Source: Acinetobacter kyonggiensis (GTDB taxonomy: Bacteria; Pseudomonadota; Gammaproteobacteria; Pseudomonadales; Moraxellaceae). Taken from it: 64,000 bases of DNA. The translations under genes were made by a program, and so were the position numbers. The notes under the pieces were generated by a model, which made no database searches, was not told the DNA's origin, and saw nothing but the letters and a program-made list of their open reading frames with translations. The stretch's first letter is position 1. Every line of letters starts with the position of its first letter. The DNA is taken from the NCBI RefSeq assembly GCF_900107285.1, contig NZ_FNPK01000015.1, positions 26,813 through 90,812 of the forward strand, written 5' to 3'. Shown here piece after piece: positions 23,169 through 30,997 of the stretch.

Positions 23169-25646
23169 TTACCAGTCATATTCCAGCCCAACTCTAAAGT
23201 TTATTGGCGCGCCATAATAGCTATTTCCTGTTGTTAAATAATACTTTTTATCAAAAAGATTATTTAGATTTAAGTTTGTCGTCAAATTATTCGTGATTTT
23301 ATAACGCGCCATTAAATCCACAACACTATATTCACTTTGTGTGAACTTTCGATCCGCAGAATGGATTTCATTTTGCCAACGTATGCCACCGCCTATAGTC
23401 AACGCTTCGTCAAAATAGGGTAGTGTGTATGTTGTAAATAGCTTGGCCGTGTTATTTGGGATATTGGTATTGAGTGCATCACCTTTACTATCTTTAGATA
23501 TATTTCGCGTAAAACTGGTAGAAATTTGCCACAAATCCGTTAACTTTCCTGTGGTTTCTAACTCAAATCCTCTGCTTTTTGTACCTGATTCAGTTCGATA
23601 AAATCTAGTTCCATTTAGAGCGGGTATATCTAGTGCAATCGCTTTATTGTCTTCTTTGGTTTGATAAATGGCAGCACCAATGTTTAATTGGTTATCAAAA
23701 AATTCACCTTTTATCCCAATTTCGGTGCTATTTCCCACCAATGGATCAATAAAAGTCCCAGCGGTGGTTTTTTTATCTTGAGGCGAAAAAATAGTGGTGT
23801 AGCTGGTGTAGGCTGTCCAATGGTCAGTAAAATCATAGGTTAGGCCAATATAGGGAATAACCTCACCATTTTCTTCATGTGGTGTAATTGTGGTCTTGTT
23901 AGATGCATTGATATGCTCTTTTTTTACACTTTTCCAATCTTCAAGTCGTGCCCCTAAAATAATGGCTACCTGATCCGATGGTTTTAAGCGAACTGCACCA
24001 AAAATAGATTGGCTACTGTCTTCGCTTCCATACCAGCCATTAATTTGTGTTGCCGGACGACTTGGCGTACTGCCATTCCATGCGAAGATATTACCTAAAA
24101 CACCATCCCAAGACATTCCATTATTCCAGCCTGAATAAGTTGGGCGTTCATTGTCACTTTTGGTATAAGTTGCACCTAAAACCATTTCATGGGTTTGATT
24201 AAATAAATCAAAAGAACCATTGAGTGTTAGGTTGAATAAATCTTGAGTCGGTTCATAGTCCCAGCGTGTTGCATAAAGCATTGCACCAGCACCAGTTTGT
24301 TTATTAATACCAGAACTATATGTATAGCCGACAACTTCATCTGAAGCAGTAATGGTTCGAGATACTGTACCTTTGATTTTCCAATTTTCATTGAATTGGT
24401 GTTCAATATCTGCAAAATAAGCCGTTGTTGAACGATCCGAATACGTCCAGTTTGCTGCTGCTGAATCTGAACGTGACCAATTAATTAATGTGCCATCCGT
24501 ATAAAAGGACGGTAAGCCACCACGGGCAATACCTGAAATATCAATTTTTTGATAACTGACACCAAGACTCGCTTTGGTTTGATCAGTTAAATCTGCTTCT
24601 ACCACACCATAAGCCACTTTGCGTTCTTCACTCAAGCGGTCAATATAAGAGTCGCCATCTTGATAGGCCAGTACTGCACGACCTCGAATGCTGCCAGATG
24701 CATTTAGTGGGGATGACACATCAATATCTGTTCGATAGGTATCCCAAGATCCAGCACTAGCACTGATAGAGGCTTTGGCATTCTGTAAAGGTTTTTTCCG
24801 TACCATATTAATACTTGCACTGGCTGTACCAGCTCCAGTCATTAATCCATTTGCACCACGAACCACTTCAACGCGGTCAAACAGTGCCATATCCTGACTT
24901 TGGAAAATGCTTGAATATGAATTAAGTAGCTTCACACCATCGAGTAAATAGCTATCTACTTGTTGACCACGTGCATAAATTGGCGAGTTATCACTACCGA
25001 TGTTCCCACCCTGATTAATCGTCAAACCCGCAGCTTGATTAACGACATCTGTCAATTGTGTTAGATTTTGATCTTTCATTTGCTGATTAGTAATGACACT
25101 AACCAATTGCGGTGTTTCTTTTAAACTAAGTGCCAAGCCTGTGGAAGCCGTGGTTGCTTTTGCCGTATATGAACCAGAACCCTCAGTAGTTAAAGTCCTG
25201 CCTTGATTGGCTGTTAAAGAGATGGTTGCTAATTGTGCCGAATCTGTTCCTGTCGCGGGTCGTTCATTTGCTTGATGCTGAGTGGTAACTTGAGGTTTTT
25301 CTGTATTGGTTTTGGCTTGAATGCTATAGCCACCACTGGCTGTTTTCACGGAATTTAACTGATGCGGTTGCAGTAAGAAAGCTAAGGCTTGATCTACAGA
25401 ATAATTTCCTTTAAGTGCTGTGCTCTTTATTTTCGACAGAGAGGCGGTGTCATAACTAATGGTTGTTCCTGTTTGAATAGCGAGCTGTTTAAGAGCTTGG
25501 TCAAGGGATGTAGAAGCAATAGATATAGGATGCACATTGGCAGCATAGATAGCGCTGGTGGTAAAGCTGGTTACAACCAAGGGCATACCCCATAATACTG
25601 CCCGTATCGCTATTGCCAAGGTACTTTTTGCCTGATAATCCGTCAT
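23169..25646 (-). CDS. TonB-dependent siderophore receptor with STN signalling domain (second)
   Basis: An 825-residue receptor built like its neighbour: export signal, STN domain (ISIASTSLDQALKQLAIQTG), plug (LVSVITNQQMKDQNLTQLTDV, then EVVRGANGLMTGAGTASASI) and C-terminal barrel ending RVGLEYDW. The N-terminal about 110 residues are strikingly close to those of the first receptor, including AIRAVLWGMPL versus AIRAIFLGMPL, whereas the barrels differ more; this suggests duplication with divergence of ligand binding but retention of the same FecR partner. It lies directly downstream of fecI-fecR. Confidence 0.9.
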   Translation of the reverse strand: MTDYQAKSTLAIAIRAVLWGMPLVVTSFTTSAIYAANVHPISIASTSLDQALKQLAIQTGTTISYDTASLSKIKSTALKGNYSVDQALAFLLQPHQLNSVKTASGGYSIQAKTNTEKPQVTTQHQANERPATGTDSAQLATISLTANQGRTLTTEGSGSYTAKATTASTGLALSLKETPQLVSVITNQQMKDQNLTQLTDVVNQAAGLTINQGGNIGSDNSPIYARGQQVDSYLLDGVKLLNSYSSIFQSQDMALFDRVEVVRGANGLMTGAGTASASINMVRKKPLQNAKASISASAGSWDTYRTDIDVSSPLNASGSIRGRAVLAYQDGDSYIDRLSEERKVAYGVVEADLTDQTKASLGVSYQKIDISGIARGGLPSFYTDGTLINWSRSDSAAANWTYSDRSTTAYFADIEHQFNENWKIKGTVSRTITASDEVVGYTYSSGINKQTGAGAMLYATRWDYEPTQDLFNLTLNGSFDLFNQTHEMVLGATYTKSDNERPTYSGWNNGMSWDGVLGNIFAWNGSTPSRPATQINGWYGSEDSSQSIFGAVRLKPSDQVAIILGARLEDWKSVKKEHINASNKTTITPHEENGEVIPYIGLTYDFTDHWTAYTSYTTIFSPQDKKTTAGTFIDPLVGNSTEIGIKGEFFDNQLNIGAAIYQTKEDNKAIALDIPALNGTRFYRTESGTKSRGFELETTGKLTDLWQISTSFTRNISKDSKGDALNTNIPNNTAKLFTTYTLPYFDEALTIGGGIRWQNEIHSADRKFTQSEYSVVDLMARYKITNNLTTNLNLNNLFDKKYYLTTGNSYYGAPINFRVGLEYDW

Positions 25647-25669
25647 GCGCTTTCTCGATTAAGAGTGTA

Positions 25670-25705
25670 TTTCTCTATAAGTCGGATGTCGCAGAAAAAA
25701 AGGTC
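25670..25705 (-). promoter_or_regulatory. Candidate FecI-type (ECF) promoter of the second receptor
   Basis: The minus-strand block TCCGACTTATAGAGAAA (25670-25686) ends 24 nt before the start codon, the same distance as at the first receptor. GACC followed by TTTT (25702-25705 and leftward) stands 16 nt upstream, again at the same spacing. Confidence 0.5.
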
Positions 25706-25711
25706 AAATCT

Positions 25712-26671
25712 TTATTTATTTTTAATCTTCAAAAGATAAGGACTATAAAAATTCAGCTCAAGTTGATGTGTATAAGCCAATGTTTCTAAGCTTTGCTGTG
25801 TATTTTTGAGTGAGAAAACACCAGATACAGGTAGTGCTTTAAGACTCTCATCCAGAAAATAAGTTCCTTTCCTATAACGGTAGAGTTCAGATAAAACTTT
25901 TTCTAAAGGCCATTTTTCAACCACTAAAAGTCGTTGCGTCCAATAAGGATGATCATTTTGAAGTACGATTGATTTCGAAATATTGTTGTCATCAAAAACA
26001 ACGCGATGACCTTGCTGAATAATACGGGTTTCTGTCAGCCGATCAGCACGTATGGCTACGGCATGTTGATAAACGCTCACTTTTGTTTTGTGACTATTTT
26101 CCTGACGAACCGTAAACTGTGTACCTAGAGCTTCAACTTGACCATCTTGTGTTTTCACAATAAAGGGACGATGCCTTTTTTGATCCTTAGCGGTTTGAAT
26201 ATAAACTTCACCTTCTATTAACTTAACCTGACGTTTTTGTGCTGAAAATTGAATATTGACATAACTGTTACTGGATAAAATCAGTTGTGAACCATCTTCT
26301 AATAGCACTGATTTAATTTCACCCACTTCAGTGTGATAGTCCGCTTGCCATTTTGCCCATGGAAAACAAGATGCCATGAATCCAAGGAAAAATAGTCCTG
26401 AAAGGCTAAATACAATATTTCTTTTGAGTGACGAATGAAATTTTTGTTCGGAATTCACCAACAGTTCAGGTTGGAAGTTTGCTGGAAGGTTAGATAGGCC
26501 GTGCGTCAGTCTTTCGATTTGCTGAATGGCTAAGGCATTTTGTTTGTTTTCTGCTTTCCACTGCTCGAATTGTTGACGTTGCAATTCAGTGACTTCTCCT
26601 GAATGTAACAAGACCAGCCAATCTGTAGCTTCATCTATAACATGTTCAGGAATGGGCTGAGAAGCAGACAT
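25712..26671 (-). CDS. fecR: FecR-family anti-sigma factor / sigma regulator
   Basis: A 319-residue inner-membrane signal transducer. The N-terminal cytoplasmic part is typical (IDEATDWLVLLHSGEVTELQ, then RQQFEQWKAENKQNALAIQQI), with one membrane helix at about residues 88-106 (IVFSLSGLFFLGFMASCF). The periplasmic FecR domain has LLEDGSQLILSSNSYVNIQF and ALGTQFTVRQE. The C-terminal region (EKWPLEKVLSELYRYRKGT, then LPVSGVFSLKNTQQSLETLA) would meet the receptor STN domain. It holds and activates the adjacent FecI-type sigma factor; 21 nt separate the genes. Confidence 0.92.
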   Translation of the reverse strand: MSASQPIPEHVIDEATDWLVLLHSGEVTELQRQQFEQWKAENKQNALAIQQIERLTHGLSNLPANFQPELLVNSEQKFHSSLKRNIVFSLSGLFFLGFMASCFPWAKWQADYHTEVGEIKSVLLEDGSQLILSSNSYVNIQFSAQKRQVKLIEGEVYIQTAKDQKRHRPFIVKTQDGQVEALGTQFTVRQENSHKTKVSVYQHAVAIRADRLTETRIIQQGHRVVFDDNNISKSIVLQNDHPYWTQRLLVVEKWPLEKVLSELYRYRKGTYFLDESLKALPVSGVFSLKNTQQSLETLAYTHQLELNFYSPYLLKIKNK

Positions 26672-26692
26672 AAAGACCCGTGGTAAATTAAA

Positions 26693-27208
26693 TTAATGTT
26701 CAGAATTATAAAGATTTATACAGGCGAGAAAAGCCTGTTTCATATCACGTTTTACCGTTGCTTCAGAAATATTTAACTTTTCAGCGATGGCGTAATAGGT
26801 CAGACCATCCAATTGTGACAATAAAAAAACTTGAGCTGTACGTTGTGGAAGTTTTTCTAGCATTAAATGAACTTGGTATAACGTTTCCCGAATACACACT
26901 TCATGCTCAGCAGAGGGATAAAATTCTTCGGGTAAATGAGCCAGTGCTTCTAAATATAAACGTTCAATATGTTGACGACGCCAATGGTCAATAATCACAT
27001 GTTTTGCTATACCCATTAACCAAGCTTGCGGTTCTTTAATACTGGTAAAACAATAATTACTTTTTAAAGCGCGATAAAAAACTTCCTGACTTAAATCTTC
27101 TGATTGATGGTGATGCTGAAGTTTATGCTTAAACCAAGACAATAAGGTTGTTTGATGCGTTTGATAAACATGGCTCAGCCAGAGCTGTTTTTGTACATTC
27201 AGATTCAT
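26693..27208 (-). CDS. fecI: FecI-type ECF sigma factor
   Basis: A 171-residue iron-starvation sigma factor. Region 2 is HQSEDLSQEVFYRALKSN and the following KEPQAWLMGIAKHVIIDHWRR; region 4 is QRTAQVFLLSQLDGLTYYAIA and KLNISEATVKRDMKQAF. It is first gene of fecI-fecR, upstream of one receptor. It should direct RNA polymerase to the two receptor promoters. A Fur-box-like palindrome lies in its upstream region, giving the usual double control by iron and by siderophore. Confidence 0.93.
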   Translation of the reverse strand: MNLNVQKQLWLSHVYQTHQTTLLSWFKHKLQHHHQSEDLSQEVFYRALKSNYCFTSIKEPQAWLMGIAKHVIIDHWRRQHIERLYLEALAHLPEEFYPSAEHEVCIRETLYQVHLMLEKLPQRTAQVFLLSQLDGLTYYAIAEKLNISEATVKRDMKQAFLACINLYNSEH

Positions 27209-27290
27209 AGTTTTGCCTATTGGCTTGGCGACAACAATCCTAAAATTTGTACTGAAAATTAGGAGGTAATGATTTACCTGATAATCTTAA

Positions 27291-27305
27291 TAAGAATCAT
27301 TCTTA
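27291..27305. promoter_or_regulatory. Fur-box-like 7-1-7 palindrome in the fecI/DUF3649 divergent region
   Basis: TAAGAAT, C, ATTCTTA at 27291-27305 is a perfect 7-1-7 inverted repeat preceded by GATAATCTTAA, resembling Fur sites built of GATAAT-type hexamers. It lies 83 nt from the fecI start and 128 nt from the rightward operon start, so it could repress both under iron sufficiency. Confidence 0.6.
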
Positions 27306-27432
27306 AACGCAACAACTAAAAGTTACAAATCGCAACATTTGTGATGAGCTTTTTTTTTATTTCACTCGTCTTAGTAGTAAATGCCAGTAATGGCTGTACA
27401 GCAGTTTCTGCATGTTAGTAGTGAATAGATAA

Positions 27433-27744
27433 ATGAAGCCCATGATTTTTAGACTGAATGATCAGCAGCATTACCGCTTTATGGTACTGCTGCATATTTT
27501 GCTTGCCTCTTTGGGCGGTTTTTGTATTGCCAATTTAACCGTGCCAGTCATTGGACTAATGTTTCCAGAGCAATTGGCGCTTGCTGTATATGCTGGACTG
27601 CAACTGAGTTTTGTGGTGTGGCTGGTTTTTATCTTGGCCATATTCAGTATTAAAAATGTGTTTCATGCGTTCTGCCTGACTTTAGGCTGCATTGCGGGTT
27701 TAGGTTTATTGGCAGTATTACTCAAGCCGTGGGGAACGCTATGA
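27433..27744 (+). CDS. DUF3649-type small inner-membrane protein
   Basis: A 103-residue protein with three hydrophobic segments (about 16-38, 43-70 and 74-97) and little else. Small DUF3649 proteins commonly precede PepSY-type proteins in siderophore loci; the match is from context and length rather than a motif search. Its TGA overlaps the ATG of the next gene (ATGA), so translation is coupled. It is the first gene of the seven-gene rightward operon. Confidence 0.7.
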   Translation: MKPMIFRLNDQQHYRFMVLLHILLASLGGFCIANLTVPVIGLMFPEQLALAVYAGLQLSFVVWLVFILAIFSIKNVFHAFCLTLGCIAGLGLLAVLLKPWGTL

Positions 27745-29426
27745 AGGAAGGCTTCCGCCAGTGCATGGCTTGGCTACATACATGGACTGGCTTAGTGGTC
27801 GGTTGGGTGCTGTTTTTTGTATTTTTAACTGGAACAGCAGGCTATGTGCAGATTGAACTGACGCGTTGGATGCAGCCAGAAAGGGCTATGCAGGTTGCAG
27901 CCGTTCCAGCTGAAGCAGATCAATTGGACAAAGCTTATACTTATCTGAAACAGCAGCAAGAAGCACAGCAGGCTGAGCGTTGGGGCATCAATTTACTGTC
28001 AAATGCGCGGGGCTGGGATGAATTCTCCGTGAACTGGTCGCTGCCTGCGCAGGAAGGCCAGCGCTACGGTGAATACCGCACTCAAGTTTTGGATATAAAC
28101 ACTGGACAGCCGCCAGTACAGCAGCTCAAGCCGCGGGAAACCGCTGGCGGAGATGCGCTGTACCGCATGCATTATGCTTTACATTATCTGCCTTATGACT
28201 GGGCCATCCGCATCGTCGGGATCTGTACCATGTTCATGTTCGTGGCGATTATTTCGGGTGTCATCACCCACAAAAAGATTTTCAAGGACTTTTTCACTTT
28301 CCGTCCCGCCAAAGGTCAGCGTTCATGGCTGGATGCGCATAATGTCATCAGCGTAATTGCTTTGCCGTTTTATTTGATGATCACTTATAGCGGGCTGATT
28401 TTCTTTGCCAATGCCTATATGCCCTTTGGTGTGCCGATGGTCTATGGTTTTGACGAGAAAAATTCAGAGCGCTACTACGCAGAACTGTATCCTAACTCAC
28501 GCTTTGGTGCAGAGACTTCTATCGCTTCGCAGTCGATGGGACAGAACGCGCAGCATTTTGTGCCAATCCAACCTGTATTGCAGCAGGCGCAGCGGGAATG
28601 GGGAGCGCATAGCATTGGCAGCGTGAATTTCTATCCAGCCAAAGGTGAAGTACCTGCCAAAGCAGAGCTCTATCAAATCAGCCATGACAGCATTGCTAGA
28701 CAACGCACCTCGCTAAATTTTGATTTATCCAATGGAAAAAAAATTGCTGACAATCCATCTAATCAGGACAAAGCACCAATGCAATTTGCCACGACTGTAT
28801 TGGGATTACATGAAGGCTCTTTTGCCTCACCGCTAATTCGGATTCTGTATGTCATCACAGGACTGTTGGGTACAGCGATGATTGCGACAGGTTTGGTGCT
28901 GTGGACAGTAAAGCGTAGACCAAAACAGCTAAAAGCCGAACGTATGAGCTTTGGTCATGCACTGGTGGAGCGATTGAATATTGCCATGATTGCGGGGCTA
29001 CCTTTAGCGATTGCCGTATATTTTTGGGCCAATCGTTTAATTCCAGCACATCTGGCTGATCGGGCCGCTTGGGAAATCCACAGTTTATATATCACTTTGG
29101 CGCTAAGTTTTCTTTATGCGCTGTGCAGGCCAATTGTACGCGCTTGGCTGGAAATTCTGAGCGCTGCTTCCCTTGCTTATTTGTTACTGCCGCTTCTGAA
29201 TGCGCTGACGACAGAACGGCATTTGGGGGCTTCGCTGGCACATCAGGACTATGTGCTGGCCAGTATTGACCTTGGCTTTGTGTTTTTAGGCAGTGTTCTG
29301 GCTTGGGCTGCCTATAAAGTTTGGCTAAAGCGTGAAGCAATTTTAAAAAAGCCCGTAGCCAAGGCCAAGCGCCTGCCAAAACAAACTCAAGCTGCTGCGG
29401 TTCTGGTCAGTGAGGAGCTGCCATGA
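27741..29426 (+). CDS. PepSY-domain inner-membrane protein, probable ferric-siderophore reductase
   Basis: A 561-residue PepSY-associated TM-helix protein. The first helix is WLHTWTGLVVGWVLFFVFLTG, with histidines near this and later helices (RMHYALHYLPYDWAIRIVGI; LDAHNVISVIALPFYLMITY) that could bind haem or metal. A large periplasmic segment lies between helices, followed by further C-terminal membrane segments. Relatives such as FoxB, PiuB and FpvG are tied to release of iron from siderophores by reduction. The frame is open from a GTG at 27729, but the ATG at 27741 overlapping the DUF3649 stop is the natural start. The reductase role is inferred. Confidence 0.85.
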   Translation: MKEGFRQCMAWLHTWTGLVVGWVLFFVFLTGTAGYVQIELTRWMQPERAMQVAAVPAEADQLDKAYTYLKQQQEAQQAERWGINLLSNARGWDEFSVNWSLPAQEGQRYGEYRTQVLDINTGQPPVQQLKPRETAGGDALYRMHYALHYLPYDWAIRIVGICTMFMFVAIISGVITHKKIFKDFFTFRPAKGQRSWLDAHNVISVIALPFYLMITYSGLIFFANAYMPFGVPMVYGFDEKNSERYYAELYPNSRFGAETSIASQSMGQNAQHFVPIQPVLQQAQREWGAHSIGSVNFYPAKGEVPAKAELYQISHDSIARQRTSLNFDLSNGKKIADNPSNQDKAPMQFATTVLGLHEGSFASPLIRILYVITGLLGTAMIATGLVLWTVKRRPKQLKAERMSFGHALVERLNIAMIAGLPLAIAVYFWANRLIPAHLADRAAWEIHSLYITLALSFLYALCRPIVRAWLEILSAASLAYLLLPLLNALTTERHLGASLAHQDYVLASIDLGFVFLGSVLAWAAYKVWLKREAILKKPVAKAKRLPKQTQAAAVLVSEELP

Positions 29427-29776
29427 GCCTTGATGCAGTCAATATTTTAACTGCCTGCGCGCTTTGCTATTTGGGCATGTTCGCATTGAACCTTTCTATG
29501 GAGCGCAATGCCAAATTAGTCCTGAACCGTGTGCTTCCTTTCAGACTGGCCAAGCTCAGCTATGGCTTGGGCTGGTGCAGTTTACTACTTGCATTATGTG
29601 CTGGCATTTTGGCATGGGGCTGGGCGGTCGGCATTACGGCATGCTTTGGCATTGCCACTGCGGCCGCAGGCTGCATCGTTTTTATTCAGTCTTACCGACC
29701 TCGGCTGAATTTACATTTTTCTGTAGTCCTGCTGTGTTTGGCGCTTGGGCTGCAATTTTTTCGAATATATGGGTAA
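29423..29776 (+). CDS. DUF3325-type small inner-membrane protein
   Basis: A 117-residue protein with four hydrophobic helices (about 5-22, 46-64, 68-88 and 97-113). It follows the PepSY gene with an ATGA overlap, the position normally taken by DUF3325 proteins in siderophore-utilisation loci. Function is unknown; it probably forms a complex with the PepSY protein and DUF3649. Confidence 0.7.
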   Translation: MSLDAVNILTACALCYLGMFALNLSMERNAKLVLNRVLPFRLAKLSYGLGWCSLLLALCAGILAWGWAVGITACFGIATAAAGCIVFIQSYRPRLNLHFSVVLLCLALGLQFFRIYG

Positions 29777-29785
29777 GCGTTGTTC

Positions 29786-30994
29786 ATGAGTGATCTAACT
29801 GAAAATTTAAACCACCAAAAAAAGCCTCTTGCCCCTAAATTTAAATATTTAACTGGATTGATTCTTATTCTGGCTTTGGGCGCAGGCTATGGGTATTGGG
29901 CAGCCGCATCTTCTAAGCCTACAGAGGAGTTTAGCCAATGGAGTAAGCCTGTTCCCGTGCGGGTCGTTGCGGTTGAGCGCCGTGATTTAAGCGTTGAATT
30001 AAAAGCCATTGGCACGGTTATTCCTGCGCATACGGTAAATGTTCAGAGTCAGGTTTCGGGCACGTTGCAACGTATTTATTTTCAGGAAGGCCATTTGGTT
30101 AGCAAAGGTCAATTGCTAGCGCAAATTGATCCTGCACCTTTTCAGGTGGAATTGGCTCAGGCGCAAGGCACGCAGCAGCAAAATTTGGCGCAGCTGCGCA
30201 ATGCCGAAACTGAGCTGGCGCGCTATCAATTGCTATTTAAGCAGGACTCGATTGCGAAACAACAGGTGGAGCAACAGCAGGCTTTGGTGAATCAACTGAA
30301 AGGACAAATTCAGGCCAATCAGGCACAAGTGGATGCCGCGAAACTGCAACTGTCTTATACCAAAATTTATTCTCCCATTGCAGGGCGAGTTGGATTTAAG
30401 CAAAAAGATGCTGGTAATTTAATTCAGGCCAATGAAGAAGCTGGCTTAGTCACCGTGACACAGGTTCATCCAATTTATGTGCAGTTTGCGGTGGCGGAAA
30501 ACTATTTAGACACCTTGCGCACAACAGCCGGCAAAGGGCAGAAAGCGCAAGTCAGTGCATGGGACAAAGCCGAGCAAAAGCAATTGGCTTTAGGACAGGT
30601 GCAGGCTTTGGATAATCAGATTGATCTCAATACGGGGACATTGAAATTAAAAGCGGTGTTTGATAACCGCGATGATGCGCTGTTTCCGAATCAGTTTGTC
30701 AATATCCGCTTGAATGCCCAAACCATTCGGGATGCGGTCAGTATTCCGAATGATGCTATTCAGCATGGTGCAAAAGGCACTTATGTCTATGTGATCAATA
30801 CTCAAAATAAAGCTGAAATACGCATGCTGAAGTTGGGCGTGACTTCGCAGGGCCAAACCGAAATTTTAGCTGGGCTAAATGGAACAGAACGTGTGGTCTT
30901 AGAGGGGATAGATCGGCTATCGGATGGGCAGGAGGTACAAATTGTGCAGAACAGTCCGCAAGCGGTTGTTTCAATTCCACCGACTGCTGGATAA
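29786..30994 (+). CDS. RND efflux periplasmic adaptor (membrane fusion protein)
   Basis: A 402-residue adaptor of the MdtA/AcrA type: one N-terminal membrane anchor (about 22-38), then VPVRVVAVERRDLSVELKAIG, the lipoyl half-motifs (VNVQSQVSGTLQRIYFQEG and YTKIYSPIAGRVGFKQKDAG), an alanine/glutamine-rich coiled-coil hairpin between them, and the beta-barrel and membrane-proximal domains. It links the inner-membrane pump to the outer-membrane channel. ATG 29786 is chosen over an in-frame TTG at 29780. It is 9 nt after DUF3325, in the same operon. Confidence 0.92.
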   Translation: MSDLTENLNHQKKPLAPKFKYLTGLILILALGAGYGYWAAASSKPTEEFSQWSKPVPVRVVAVERRDLSVELKAIGTVIPAHTVNVQSQVSGTLQRIYFQEGHLVSKGQLLAQIDPAPFQVELAQAQGTQQQNLAQLRNAETELARYQLLFKQDSIAKQQVEQQQALVNQLKGQIQANQAQVDAAKLQLSYTKIYSPIAGRVGFKQKDAGNLIQANEEAGLVTVTQVHPIYVQFAVAENYLDTLRTTAGKGQKAQVSAWDKAEQKQLALGQVQALDNQIDLNTGTLKLKAVFDNRDDALFPNQFVNIRLNAQTIRDAVSIPNDAIQHGAKGTYVYVINTQNKAEIRMLKLGVTSQGQTEILAGLNGTERVVLEGIDRLSDGQEVQIVQNSPQAVVSIPPTAG

Positions 30995-30997
30995 AGC

